Shown: piece by piece, positions 25,792-35,001 of the stretch
Layout of the letters: each line of letters begins with the position of its first letter
Position numbering within the stretch: position 1 is the first letter of the stretch
Assembly: GCA_027315205.1 (NCBI GenBank)
Contig: DAHUYM010000007.1
Location: forward strand, 62,001 to 126,000
Direction of reading: 5' to 3'
Length of the DNA: 64,000 bases
From: Leptospirillum sp.
Lineage (GTDB): Bacteria; Nitrospirota; Leptospirillia; Leptospirillales; Leptospirillaceae
Notes under the pieces: generated by a model
Database searches by the model: none
What the model saw: the letters and a program-made list of their open reading frames with translations, nothing else
What the model was told of the DNA's origin: nothing
Translations under genes and position numbers: made by a program

Positions 25792-28288
25792 TCCTGTCGT
25801 TCCCGATCACGTTTTTCCTGATACACCTCTTTTCCGGCAATACCTGAATCTGAGGGGTCAAATCGGAAATGCCCTTCTTCTTTTCCGACTGGGGGATTTC
25901 TACGAACTGTTCGGGGACCAGGCCGAACGCGCGTCGAAAATACTGGGACTGACGCTGACCACCCGGGATCGGAACCGACCGAATCCGCTGCCGATGTGCG
26001 GGATACCGGCCAGATCCCTGGATCTTTATCTTCCCAGGCTCATTTACCAGGGTCATGCGGTTGCCATTGCAGAGCAAATCTCTCCGGATTCGGAGGAAGA
26101 AGGGCTCTTTTCGAGAGAAATCGTCCGTATCGTGACCCGATCCACCCTTATCGAAGATCCGGCTCTTGCGGGAGGAAATACAAAAAACGGGATTTCCATC
26201 GTGAGAAAAGGCGCGTTGTGGTACGGAGCCTGCCTTGACCTTTCCGATGGTCATTTGAGTGTTTTCGATCCGAAAGACGGGGCCGGACGGGAAGAAGTCC
26301 TCGATTGGGTCGCCCGGAAGAACCCCGAGGAAATTTTGATCGGGGAAGAGGCCCTTCGGGAAGAGATCGATGGATGGGATGTTACGGTCTATTCGAACGA
26401 CAACAAGACAGACTGGAAGGAGGCCCTTTCTTCGTCGTTTCTCTTTCCGACCCTCTCCGAAGGAGCCGAAGAAGCGTTGGGACGGCTCATCAGGTATGTC
26501 TCCTGGCACCAGAAGTCGATCCTGTTTCATCTGACCGGCGCGGTCGTCGAGAGCCCAAAAGAAATTCTGATTCTTGACAGGTCCACCCTTCGCCACGTGG
26601 ATCTCCTCCCCAACCCGGATGAAAAAAAACGATACGGGTCCCTGATCGAGGTTCTCGACAGGGCCAAGACACCGATTGGGAGTCGCACGATCCGGAGCTG
26701 GCTCCTGGAGCCCGATACGCGGTTTTCGGAAATCGAACGAAAACACCGCGTCATAACATTCCTCTCGTCCCATCCTCGATTTCCGGACCAGATTGTCGCC
26801 ATCCTGAAATCGATCGGGGATTTCGAACGAATGCTCGGGAGGATCGGCTTGAAAGGCCGTTCTCCAAGGGACATGTCCGGCCTTAGGGAAAGCCTGTCGG
26901 CGGCCATTGTGCTGACGGAACTGCCCCAATGGAACGTCTTGCTTCCCGATCCTGAACGGACAGTTCTTCTGCCGGAACTCGGAAGCCTTTACGACTTGCT
27001 TGATCGTGCGTTGGTCGACGAACCGGCCGTGATGCTGGGTGAGGGACCAGTCATCCGGGATTCCTTCGATTCCGCGCTGTCAGGGTATCGTGCCATCGAA
27101 CGGGAAGGCGACAGGGCCCTACTCGAGATTGAAGGGAAAGAACGGGAAGAGACTGGGATCGAAACGCTCCGCATCCGATATAACCAGGTGACCGGATATT
27201 TCATCGAAGTCTCAAAGGGACAGGTGAAGAACGTTCCTTCCCATTACTTCCGAAAGCAGATCCTGACGAACGTCGAACGATTCACGATCCCCGAACTGAT
27301 CGATTTCGAGACCCGTATTAACGAATCCCGGAACTTGGTTGCAAAACGGGAAATCGAACTGGTCGATCTTTTAAGGGCGGAGATCCTAAAACACGCGGGA
27401 CGCCTTCAGGCCCTGGCCCGATTCGTCGGAACGGTAGACGCCCTCTGTTCGTTCTATCTGGTCGGGCAGGAACGGGGATATGTCCTCCCGGAATTTCAGG
27501 ATTCCGGGCCGATCGAAATCCAGAACGGCCGTCATCCTGTCCTGGAATTGAGGTTGCCTCCCGGACGCTTCGTTCCCAACGATACACGCCTGGATCCCGG
27601 CTCCTTCATCGTGCTGACCGGCCCCAATATGGCCGGGAAATCGACATACATGAGACAAGTGGCTTTGATCCAGATCATGGGACAAGCCGGTTGTCCGGTT
27701 CCCGCGGATCGCGCGAGAATGCCCCTTGTAGACCGGATCCTGACCCGCGTTGGAGCTTCCGACCACATACTCGAAGGAGAATCGACGTTTATGGTCGAGA
27801 TGAAGGAAATGTCCCGGATCTTGAACGAGGCGACTGCCCGTAGTCTCGTTCTGCTGGACGAGGTCGGGAGGGGAACGTCCACGTTCGACGGGATGGCCCT
27901 GGCTTGGGCCATATCCGAATTCCTTTACGATAAGATCCATTGCCGAACCCTTTTCGCGACTCATTACCATGAACTTCACAGGCTGTCTTCCCGTCGGCCC
28001 TACATTCGAAATCAGTCGGTCGCCGTCACGGTGAAAGAACGGGAAATCACCTTCCACCATAGGATTGTCGAGGGACATTCTTCCCGTTCTTACGGGGTCG
28101 ATGTGGCTCGGTTGGCGGGATTGCCCGATAAGGTCGTCGACCGGGCGTTCGAAATCCTTCGTTTCTGGAACCAGCAGAGACTCTTGAAGTCCGTTCCGGA
28201 CTCGAATGATTGGGCCCCTCCCGAAAACAAACTGGACATGCCCCTTTTCGGATGGAAGAAGGAAGAAAATTTGGACGCAATGGAATAG
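25784..28288 (+). CDS. mutS: DNA mismatch repair protein MutS
   Basis: An 834-residue MutS that recognises mismatches and starts repair. The mismatch-reading motif Phe-x-Glu is in RLGDFYELFGDQA (about residues 36-48). The C-terminal ATPase has Walker A GPNMAGKSTYMRQ, signature STFMVEMKEMSRIL, Walker B LVLLDEVGRGTSTFDG and the His loop FATHYHEL. Domain order and length are normal. It overlaps the LapA-like gene by 8 bp. No mutL is in the window. Confidence 0.98.
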   Translation: MDNPVVPDHVFPDTPLFRQYLNLRGQIGNALLLFRLGDFYELFGDQAERASKILGLTLTTRDRNRPNPLPMCGIPARSLDLYLPRLIYQGHAVAIAEQISPDSEEEGLFSREIVRIVTRSTLIEDPALAGGNTKNGISIVRKGALWYGACLDLSDGHLSVFDPKDGAGREEVLDWVARKNPEEILIGEEALREEIDGWDVTVYSNDNKTDWKEALSSSFLFPTLSEGAEEALGRLIRYVSWHQKSILFHLTGAVVESPKEILILDRSTLRHVDLLPNPDEKKRYGSLIEVLDRAKTPIGSRTIRSWLLEPDTRFSEIERKHRVITFLSSHPRFPDQIVAILKSIGDFERMLGRIGLKGRSPRDMSGLRESLSAAIVLTELPQWNVLLPDPERTVLLPELGSLYDLLDRALVDEPAVMLGEGPVIRDSFDSALSGYRAIEREGDRALLEIEGKEREETGIETLRIRYNQVTGYFIEVSKGQVKNVPSHYFRKQILTNVERFTIPELIDFETRINESRNLVAKREIELVDLLRAEILKHAGRLQALARFVGTVDALCSFYLVGQERGYVLPEFQDSGPIEIQNGRHPVLELRLPPGRFVPNDTRLDPGSFIVLTGPNMAGKSTYMRQVALIQIMGQAGCPVPADRARMPLVDRILTRVGASDHILEGESTFMVEMKEMSRILNEATARSLVLLDEVGRGTSTFDGMALAWAISEFLYDKIHCRTLFATHYHELHRLSSRRPYIRNQSVAVTVKEREITFHHRIVEGHSSRSYGVDVARLAGLPDKVVDRAFEILRFWNQQRLLKSVPDSNDWAPPENKLDMPLFGWKKEENLDAME

Positions 28289-28427
28289 GCATCGTCCAAT
28301 AAACGAACATCGCCTGATTTCCCTTGAAAAGCCCGGGGAATCCGCATAAGATGATGGCGTTTCCATCGGTTTATACGTTCTCACCGAGGATTTGCGATAG
28401 GACCGTTTTGACTTCCAAAGAGAACGC

Positions 28428-29588
28428 ATGATGATCCATGACGAGGAACCTGAAATCCCCAATCTGACACCCGCCGAGGCCTTGTCCCAGCTTGAGGGCG
28501 TTTTTCAAAAAGGGGATCCCGCCCAGGTTCTTGAAAATCCCGCCGAAGATCTTAACGTATCCGAGTCCCTGATCGTCCTTTTCGAGGAAGAAGAACTTCC
28601 ACTCCTGCATGAAACCCGTTTCATGACGCCAGACTGGTCCCTCTATGTCCGAAGATTTCTTGAGAGTTATTCGGAGGAGGTGGAGAAGACATCGAATCTT
28701 GTCTCTCCGATGGACACCGGAGGCCCATTTCTCTATGGTTTCGGACTTCTCGTGGACGGTGTCCCTGAAGAGATTCCCGCTATGGAGGAAGACCGTCTCA
28801 AACGGGCGCGTTCGATCATCTCGGACATGCTGGCGTCGATGGGTGACCGGCCGAATGTGCAGCTCCATCCGAACTGGGGGGGCATTTCGGACCTCTATCT
28901 TTTTTCTTTTGAGGAACGTCGGAACTTTTTCGAATCTTTCTTCGCGGAAGGGCCTGGGGAAGAGCCGGCGTACCTCCGTGAATCCGGGTATTTCAGCGAA
29001 GAAGGGTTCTGGGGATGGCAACCGGAAGCCATCCTCGGTCCCGACAATCCCATCCTAAGCCACTATCCTTTCATCTCCCCGGAAGGTGAGGGAGTTGGAC
29101 CTATCACCCTGGTAGGGGCGTTTTCTTCCAGTTTGTCTCCGGGGGAAGGGGGTGTTCAGGACCGCCTCGAGCGAATGCAGGACGACGTGTCGTTCCAGGG
29201 CGGCATCAGGAGACTTTCCGAGCTCTTTGTCTCTGAAAACGGATCGGGATCCGAAGGAATTTCGGTGTCTCTCGTTCCTTGGTCCTACCTCCTTCCTATG
29301 GCCATTTCGCTCAGTCTTGTCCAAAAGATTATTGAATTTCTCGAAACCATCCAGCTTTCCGGCCGGGAAACATTCGAACTGGTTCCATTCTGGGAAAAAG
29401 GATTTTTGTGGTTGCATGGGTCCATAAAAGGTCGCACCGAAACGCGGGAGTTCCTTCTCATCGATGAATATGTCTGGGAGTTTGTTGAAAATATGCTTCC
29501 GGCGCTTCTGGAAAACCATTTGCCCCTCAAGGCTCAATGGCATCCCCTACCTGGAGAAGATCGGGAAAACTCACTTGGTTTGCTTTAG
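28428..29588 (+). CDS. Hypothetical protein, acidic, no recognised family
   Basis: A 386-residue protein rich in Glu and Asp. I recognise no domain. It has no signal peptide. A moderately hydrophobic stretch (LVPWSYLLPMAISLSLVQK, about residues 283-301) may be buried rather than membrane-spanning. Several blocks end in Trp or Tyr (DWSLYVRRFLESY, FWGWQPEAIL, WEKGFLWLHGSIKG). The downstream propeller gene probably starts inside its 3' end, so the two are likely co-expressed. It could be a secretion or surface-assembly accessory, but nothing proves that. Confidence 0.75.
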   Translation: MMIHDEEPEIPNLTPAEALSQLEGVFQKGDPAQVLENPAEDLNVSESLIVLFEEEELPLLHETRFMTPDWSLYVRRFLESYSEEVEKTSNLVSPMDTGGPFLYGFGLLVDGVPEEIPAMEEDRLKRARSIISDMLASMGDRPNVQLHPNWGGISDLYLFSFEERRNFFESFFAEGPGEEPAYLRESGYFSEEGFWGWQPEAILGPDNPILSHYPFISPEGEGVGPITLVGAFSSSLSPGEGGVQDRLERMQDDVSFQGGIRRLSELFVSENGSGSEGISVSLVPWSYLLPMAISLSLVQKIIEFLETIQLSGRETFELVPFWEKGFLWLHGSIKGRTETREFLLIDEYVWEFVENMLPALLENHLPLKAQWHPLPGEDRENSLGLL

Positions 29589-30738
29589 ACGCAGTACGTG
29601 GATCGGTTTTGTTTTTTATTTTCTCCAGGGTATCGTTCCTTCGATTGCCGTGTCTCTTCCCGTCGCGGCTCCGGCCGGAAATACCCCTGGACCCCAGGAG
29701 ACTCGGAATCAAATAGGAAAGTCCGTTCTCCCGCTGTCGTTTGGGCTTGAAACACAGTTCGAACGGGTTTTCTCGTTCCAGTACGCCCGGGCAACGATCG
29801 ATGAAAGGAATGGCCGGATTTTCCTGGCTCTTTTCCGAGACAATCAGGTCCAGGTACTGGATATGAAAACGGGTGCGACAAGGCAAACATTGCGAAACCT
29901 CGATCGACCGGAATGGGTCTCGTTCGACCACGGCCATAACGTCCTTCTTGTCGCGCTCGGGAACTCACGGCAGTTCGAGATCATCCCGGATCTTGATCCG
30001 AGCAAGGAGTATCGGCAACCGACGGGACTCAACCCCGTCTGGGTCGGCGGATCTTCGAAGAACGGATATTTTCTCCTGGCAGGCGGTGTACATATTTTGT
30101 ACCGGCTGGACCGGGGTTCTTACGCTTCGACGGATTGGATCGCATTGGGGGACAAAGTCCATGACGTTGCCCTGGACGCCTCCGGCAAGCAGATCTATCT
30201 TCCGCTCATGAGAAAGGGAAAAGTATGGATCGTCGATCTTGCGACCCTTCGGCTCCTTCGTGAACTGGATCTGGAGACGTGCGACGGTCCACGGAACGTG
30301 GTTCCCGTGTCCCTCGAGAAGAAGGAACGCTTGGCAGTCCTTTGTAAAAACGGACTGTACTTCGTCCATCCGGACGTTTCCACCCCGCACAGATCATGGA
30401 AATTCCACCACCGTCCGGGTTCGATGGCATCCCTGGTTCGCGGAAACCTTCTCATCGTTTCCTTTCCGGAAAAGAACGAACTCGATATCTGGGATATCGC
30501 GGGAAAACGCGTCGTCAAACGGATTGCCCTCGATTCCCGTCCCATATTCCTCACATCGACGGCCGATGGTACGGGATTCCTCGTCATTACAAACTCGGCT
30601 AGAAGACAGGAGACCCGGCTGATATTCTACCGGATCTCGGGGCCCGTCCCGCATTTGAAGAAGGCTTCGAATCCACCGTCTACGGTTCTCCCGGAAGGCC
30701 CGTCAAACGGCAAGGTAAAAACTCCAGTCAAGCGGTGA
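29575..30738 (+). CDS. Exported beta-propeller protein (YVTN/WD-like)
   Basis: A protein of about 387 residues with an N-terminal signal-like helix (IGFVFYFLQGIVPSIAVSLP) and then repeated four-stranded blade motifs such as ARATIDERNGRIFLALFRD, EWVSFDHGHNVLLVALG, HDVALDASGKQIYLPL and IFLTSTADGTGFLVIT. These resemble the YVTN-type blades of bacterial surface propellers. The frame is open back to 29464, but the signal peptide fits TTG 29575, which overlaps the upstream stop by 14 bp. A C-terminal tail rich in Pro and Ser follows. Probable periplasmic binding scaffold; ligand unknown. Confidence 0.75.
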   Translation: MVCFRRSTWIGFVFYFLQGIVPSIAVSLPVAAPAGNTPGPQETRNQIGKSVLPLSFGLETQFERVFSFQYARATIDERNGRIFLALFRDNQVQVLDMKTGATRQTLRNLDRPEWVSFDHGHNVLLVALGNSRQFEIIPDLDPSKEYRQPTGLNPVWVGGSSKNGYFLLAGGVHILYRLDRGSYASTDWIALGDKVHDVALDASGKQIYLPLMRKGKVWIVDLATLRLLRELDLETCDGPRNVVPVSLEKKERLAVLCKNGLYFVHPDVSTPHRSWKFHHRPGSMASLVRGNLLIVSFPEKNELDIWDIAGKRVVKRIALDSRPIFLTSTADGTGFLVITNSARRQETRLIFYRISGPVPHLKKASNPPSTVLPEGPSNGKVKTPVKR

Positions 30739-30764
30739 TGTCGGATTTGAGGAGAGGAGGCGAA

Positions 30765-31577
30765 ATGGGGGTCTTGAAAGACAAGAACATCTTCGTGACA
30801 GGTGTCGCCAACCGTTGGTCCATCGCATGGGCGGTGTCCGAAGCGATCATGCGGGAGGGTGGGAGGGTGGCATTTTCCTACCAGGGAGAAACGCAGAAAA
30901 CCAACATCCAGAAGCTCCTGGAAGGAATCCCTTCAGTAAAGGATGCTGTACTTGTGCCACTCGATGTCCGGGACGACGCCCAGGTTTCCAAGACGGCACA
31001 GGATTTTCTCCGGGAGGGTGTCCGTTTCGACGGATTGGTCCATAGCATCGCCTTTGCCAAGCGTGAAGAGCTCGATGGACTTTTTCTCGATACCTCCCGG
31101 GAGGGGTTCCTCCTGGCCCAGGAAGTGAGTGCATACTCCCTCGTCCAGTTGTGCCGTGAGTTTTGCCCCGTCATGAACGAAGGGGCGTCCGTTGTGGCGA
31201 TGACCTATCTTGGATCGGAACGTGTCGTTCCCCACTATAACGTCATGGGGGCGGCAAAAGCGGCCCTGGAAGCGTCGGTCCGGTATCTGTCCTTCGATCT
31301 GGGCAATCGGGGTATCAGGGTCAACGCTTTGTCCGCGGGACCGGTCAAGACGGCTTCCGGAAGAGCAATCAAGGGATTTGGGGATATGCAACGCATAGTG
31401 GGGGATCAGGCACCCCTCAAGACGCCCTTGACGGCAGATGAGGTTGCGGATGTGACGGTCTGCATTCTTTCGCATCTTTTTCGGGGAGTGACCGGTGAAT
31501 TGATCCATGTCGACATGGGATATCATGCTTTGGGCATGGTCCTCCCCTCATCGCAGGGAGGTGCAGAAGACTCTTGA
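30765..31577 (+). CDS. fabI: Enoyl-[acyl-carrier-protein] reductase FabI
   Basis: A FabI-type short-chain reductase (270 residues from this start) that performs the last step of each fatty-acid elongation cycle with NAD(P)H. N-terminal DKNIFVTGVANRWSIAWAV is the FabI version of the nucleotide loop. The catalytic Tyr-x6-Lys appears as HYNVMGAAKAALEASVRY, preceded by MTYLGSERVVP, and SAGPVKTASGRAI follows. An ATG at 30735 also exists, but ATG 30765 has a perfect ribosome site (GGAGAGGAGG) and fits the family N-terminus. Confidence 0.95.
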   Translation: MGVLKDKNIFVTGVANRWSIAWAVSEAIMREGGRVAFSYQGETQKTNIQKLLEGIPSVKDAVLVPLDVRDDAQVSKTAQDFLREGVRFDGLVHSIAFAKREELDGLFLDTSREGFLLAQEVSAYSLVQLCREFCPVMNEGASVVAMTYLGSERVVPHYNVMGAAKAALEASVRYLSFDLGNRGIRVNALSAGPVKTASGRAIKGFGDMQRIVGDQAPLKTPLTADEVADVTVCILSHLFRGVTGELIHVDMGYHALGMVLPSSQGGAEDS

Positions 31578-31643
31578 GGTCCACCAGACCATGATTTCCC
31601 CGTGTTCCCGTTCTGGCAGTTTGCAATACGGAAAGGAATTCTA

Positions 31644-32573
31644 ATGGCACAAGAAGTCATTTTTCGAATGGGCATTCCGGTCCTGGACGAAACTCGCCGG
31701 GAGATCGGGAGGCTCGAAAAACTCGTTTTTTTTGAAACGGAAAAGAAAATCACGGAAATCGTGATTCGCGAACTTTCCTGCCTCAGACGGATTCCCGTAG
31801 AACGGATCCGGTCCATAGAGACACATGAGCTCCTCTTGACGGGTCAGGTCAATCCCGACGAGTTTCCCGTCTTCGATCCTGATCAATTCGAAGAACTCCC
31901 AACGTGGTTTTTCCCCTCGGGATACCGCATCGAAGTCGGTTCCGTCGTGACATTAAAACCATCGGACATCCGCATTTTCGGGGAAACCGAAGCGTATACC
32001 CGAAGAGAATTTATGGCGAAATCGACCGCGGTTGTCGCGACCTTGATCGGAATCAGTCTTGTCGTGCCCATCGGCGGGTACATCCTTGCGGCTGTGAAGA
32101 CAAAGGTCTCGGATCACTGGATCAATTTGCCGATGCGACTCGATCAGCTCCCCCTCGACTCTCCCGTTACCCAGACATTTTCGACGGTATCGGTCAGCGG
32201 ATGGATGCGGGTGCCGATCGAAAAAACGGTCTGGCTCATAAGGCATTCCGGGGACACGGATCCGGATTCCGTGGCCGCCGATGTGTCGATCGGACTTGAC
32301 TCCGCCCTGGAAAAAAAATTCGTCGATCCAAGGCTTACCGCGTTTTCTCCGATATGTCCCCATTTGGGTTGTGCCCCCCAGTGGTTCAGGGACCAGAAAC
32401 AGTTCATCTGCCCATGCCATCATTCCGTTTACGAAATCACCGGAAAAGTCGTTTCCGGACCGGCTCCCAGACCCTTGGATACCTTTCCCGTCCGTATTGC
32501 CCCGGATGGAATTATTTCCATCATCTACGAACAGTTCTCGATCGGGATTCCCAAGAAGGTACGTCTGGCCTGA
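31644..32573 (+). CDS. petA: Rieske iron-sulfur protein with N-terminal PRC-barrel-like domain
   Basis: A 309-residue Rieske subunit of a cytochrome bc1-type complex. The 2Fe-2S ligands are in CPHLGC and CPCHHSVYE (about residues 237-270). A membrane anchor with a twin-arginine-like lead (YTRREFMAKST, then VVATLIGISLVVPIGGYIL, about 117-150) precedes it. Unusually, about 110 residues come first and resemble a PRC barrel (VLDETRREIGRLEKLVF, ITEIVIRELS, IPVERIRSIE). Start ATG 31644 follows AAAGGAATT. It is next to the cytochrome b-c fusion gene, so the two form one complex. Confidence 0.92.
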   Translation: MAQEVIFRMGIPVLDETRREIGRLEKLVFFETEKKITEIVIRELSCLRRIPVERIRSIETHELLLTGQVNPDEFPVFDPDQFEELPTWFFPSGYRIEVGSVVTLKPSDIRIFGETEAYTRREFMAKSTAVVATLIGISLVVPIGGYILAAVKTKVSDHWINLPMRLDQLPLDSPVTQTFSTVSVSGWMRVPIEKTVWLIRHSGDTDPDSVAADVSIGLDSALEKKFVDPRLTAFSPICPHLGCAPQWFRDQKQFICPCHHSVYEITGKVVSGPAPRPLDTFPVRIAPDGIISIIYEQFSIGIPKKVRLA

Positions 32574-32596
32574 ACGTCTTATGCGGAGGGATCCGG

Positions 32597-33988
32597 ATGG
32601 AGCCCGAAAAAGAAGGCAGGATCGTTCGGTACCTGGACGAGCGGATCCGTTTGAAGGCCCTCATGAGCTTTCTGTTGAACGAGCCGATGCCCGGAGGAGC
32701 CCGTTGGGCCTACGTATTCGGAAGCATGGTCATGTTCAGCCTCATTCTTCAGTTCCTGACCGGTATGATGCTGGCATTCTACTATGGAGGTACGCCCGAT
32801 CATGCTTGGGACAGCGTCAATTATATCGATCATCTGACGTATGAAAATATTCCCGTCGGTCGTATGATCCGTGGGCTTCATTATTGGGGCGCTTCGATCA
32901 TGGTCATTCTCGTCGGGCTCCACCTCCTTCAGGTTTTTTTGTGGGGCGCCTACAAGAGGCCCCGGGAAATCATGTGGCTCGTGGGAGTCCTTCTCCTTGC
33001 AATGACGATGGTCGCCGCTTTTACGGGCTATCTTCTTCCGTGGGACGAACGGGCGTACTGGGGAACGATCGTCGGAACGAACATGATAGGCCTTATTCCG
33101 ATCGTCGGACCGGTCATCAAGAGTGCTATACGGGGAGGTGTCGGACTCGGAGCCTTGACCCTTTCACATTTTTTTACGATACACACGATGGTCCTGCCGA
33201 CCCTGTTCATTCTCTTTGTCGGACTGCATATGGTGATTTTCCGCCGTGTCGGTCCCGCGGGCCCGTTCGGGGGCGATCCCCTGACGCTTGAGTCGCAGAA
33301 GGAATTTTTCTATCCACGGCAAGTGTTGATGGACTCGCTGGGGATGTTTGGGGTTTTTCTCCTGATCGCAATGTTGGCCATCATGGTCCCTCCCGGGCTC
33401 GAAGCAATGGCGAACCCGTCGAACGGCGCCTACAATCCCGTGCCCGCATGGTACTTCGATTGGATTTTCCAGCTCCTCAAAGTGATCCGGCCGGAAATTC
33501 TGGGTGTGGTGGGTTTGCCGGCACTGATCGGGATGATCCTGATTTTTCTTCCGTTCGCAGACCGGAATCCCGAGCGTTCGCCATTGCGAAGGCCATTTTC
33601 CGTCCTGGCGACTTTGTTTGTTCTGGCAAGCATGATCGTTCTTTCGATTCTGGCGGAAAAAGGATATAAAAAGCTGGTGCCCTTGGACCGGGATGCCATG
33701 GCCCGGGGCAAGGTGGTGTTCGACCATTCCGGATGTCTTGGATGCCATCGTTTACAGGACAGGGGAGGACGGATGGGGCCGGATCTGTCCGAGGAGGGGC
33801 TGATCGGACATCCCCAACATTGGCTTGTTACACAATTCGTCAATTCCAAAACCAATTTCCCGAATTCACCGATGCCCAACTTTACGTTTTTGAAGCCGGA
33901 TCAATTGCACGATCTGGCCCAGTATGTTTCATCGCTCGGAAGAGCCGGATGGCCGGATCCTACCAAAGAAGGGAACGGGGAAAAGTAA
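32597..33988 (+). CDS. Cytochrome b fused to cytochrome c (bc1-type complex)
   Basis: A 463-residue fusion. The N-terminal part is cytochrome b with paired heme histidines in GLHYWGASIMVILVGLH and HFFTIHTMVLPTLFILFVGLH, followed by the QO-site region with PVPAWYFDW. About eight hydrophobic helices are present. The C-terminal 90 residues are a single-heme cytochrome c: CLGCH (about residue 382) with a later Met candidate in NSPMPNF. ATG 32597 lies seven bases after GGAGGG. With the Rieske gene upstream it makes a compact bc1-type quinol oxidoreductase. In acidophilic iron oxidisers such complexes can run uphill to reduce quinone; that role here is inference. Confidence 0.93.
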   Translation: MEPEKEGRIVRYLDERIRLKALMSFLLNEPMPGGARWAYVFGSMVMFSLILQFLTGMMLAFYYGGTPDHAWDSVNYIDHLTYENIPVGRMIRGLHYWGASIMVILVGLHLLQVFLWGAYKRPREIMWLVGVLLLAMTMVAAFTGYLLPWDERAYWGTIVGTNMIGLIPIVGPVIKSAIRGGVGLGALTLSHFFTIHTMVLPTLFILFVGLHMVIFRRVGPAGPFGGDPLTLESQKEFFYPRQVLMDSLGMFGVFLLIAMLAIMVPPGLEAMANPSNGAYNPVPAWYFDWIFQLLKVIRPEILGVVGLPALIGMILIFLPFADRNPERSPLRRPFSVLATLFVLASMIVLSILAEKGYKKLVPLDRDAMARGKVVFDHSGCLGCHRLQDRGGRMGPDLSEEGLIGHPQHWLVTQFVNSKTNFPNSPMPNFTFLKPDQLHDLAQYVSSLGRAGWPDPTKEGNGEK

Positions 33989-34001
33989 GGAGCCAAGAAG
34001 G

Positions 34002-34253
34002 TCATTCGAGGGATTTGAGGATCGTGATGGCCCGTTCCTTTTCAGGTGTCCCGACAAAATAGGCTCGTCCGTTGATGAGGGTCGTCGGAACGGACGTGAG
34101 GTTCTGGCTTTTTGCAATTTCCCTCCCACGGGGCGTGTCTATATCGATTTCCTCATACTCGAACGACACTTCTTCCATGAGTCGTTTCCAGAACGATTTG
34201 GCAGAAGGGCAACTGGGGCACCATTGGGCATAAAGGACTGTAACGTTTGCCAT
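34002..34253 (-). CDS. Glutaredoxin-like thiol protein
   Basis: An 83-residue glutaredoxin/thioredoxin-fold protein. The N-terminal strand VTVLYAQWCPSCPSAK carries the redox motif CPSC, the SVPTTLI segment holds the cis-proline, and the end is normal for mini-glutaredoxins. An upstream in-frame ATG (34403) would add 50 non-homologous residues, so I use ATG 34253. It converges on the cytochrome b-c gene (13 bp apart) and diverges from the Cys-containing small membrane gene. Redox partner unknown. Confidence 0.9.
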   Translation of the reverse strand: MANVTVLYAQWCPSCPSAKSFWKRLMEEVSFEYEEIDIDTPRGREIAKSQNLTSVPTTLINGRAYFVGTPEKERAITILKSLE

Positions 34254-34415
34254 TGTCTTCCGTCTCCGATTCGCGTGTCGAACGGTTTCGCTCGCGTGCA
34301 AGTCCGGCAAATTTTTCGTGGACCTATGATACAATCCAACGGGTTGCGCGAACAAGGAGAGGGCCGTCCGCCCGACCTCCAGGAATGTCACACGTGTCTT
34401 CATAGGAAATTGTCC

Positions 34416-34598
34416 ATGAATGTTTATGCCATGTTTGTCGGGGCAGCAGGAGGGGTTTTCTTCGGTTTTTTCGTGAGCTGGTGGAACCGGAAGAGATCCT
34501 GTCCAGGCACGGTGTGCCAGATAAACGGTGACCCCCGCACGGCCATGATTTCATACGGAGCGGTCGGAGCGTTGCTCGGTCTGACATTCCATGTCTGA
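34416..34598 (+). CDS. Small Cys-containing membrane protein (DUF6132-like)
   Basis: A 60-residue protein with two short helices (NVYAMFVGAAGGVFFGFFVSW and ISYGAVGALLGLTFHV) around a loop RKRSCPGTVCQINGDPRT. The Cys-Pro-Gly-Thr-x-Cys spacing and following Pro resemble the DUF6132 family of unknown function. A modest ribosome site (AGGAA) precedes ATG 34416. It overlaps ridA by 8 bp. The divergent neighbour is a glutaredoxin-like gene, so a shared thiol or metal-handling role is possible but unproven. Confidence 0.7.
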   Translation: MNVYAMFVGAAGGVFFGFFVSWWNRKRSCPGTVCQINGDPRTAMISYGAVGALLGLTFHV

Positions 34599-35001
34599 AA
34601 TAAAGGCCGGAGCGAAGGTGCCCAACCCGGTGGGACCTTATTCTCCTGTTCGGGAAACCGGGGGGTGGGTCTTTCTCTCCGGGCAGATTGCGCTGGATCC
34701 GGAAACGGGACAACTGGTCCATGGAGGAATCACGGAAGAAACCCGGCGGGTTCTTGAAAACATCCGCAATCTATTGGAAAGCTGCGGGTTAGGCTGGCAA
34801 TCGTGTGTCAAGACGACGATTTACCTGGTTGAGATGAAGGATTTTTCTGTGGTCAATGAAATCTACGGGCAGGTCCTATCGAGACCCTACCCTGCACGCT
34901 CAACGGTCGGGGTCAAGGAACTTCCCAAGGGAGCGCGGATCGAAGTTGAGGTGATCGCGAAGAGGATTGACGGTAAAGAATCTGAAAAAATGGTTCTCTA
35001 A
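34591..35001 (+). CDS. ridA: RidA family enamine/imine deaminase
   Basis: A 136-residue RidA (YjgF/YER057c/UK114) protein that hydrolyses reactive enamines and imines from pyridoxal-phosphate enzymes. The sequence shows AKVPNPVGPYSPVRE, FLSGQIALDPETG, ETRRVLENIRNLLE, and YPARSTVGVKELPKGARIEVEVIA with the active-site Arg. It overlaps the upstream small membrane gene by 8 bp and converges on rpmB with a 4-bp overlap. Confidence 0.96.
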   Translation: MSEIKAGAKVPNPVGPYSPVRETGGWVFLSGQIALDPETGQLVHGGITEETRRVLENIRNLLESCGLGWQSCVKTTIYLVEMKDFSVVNEIYGQVLSRPYPARSTVGVKELPKGARIEVEVIAKRIDGKESEKMVL

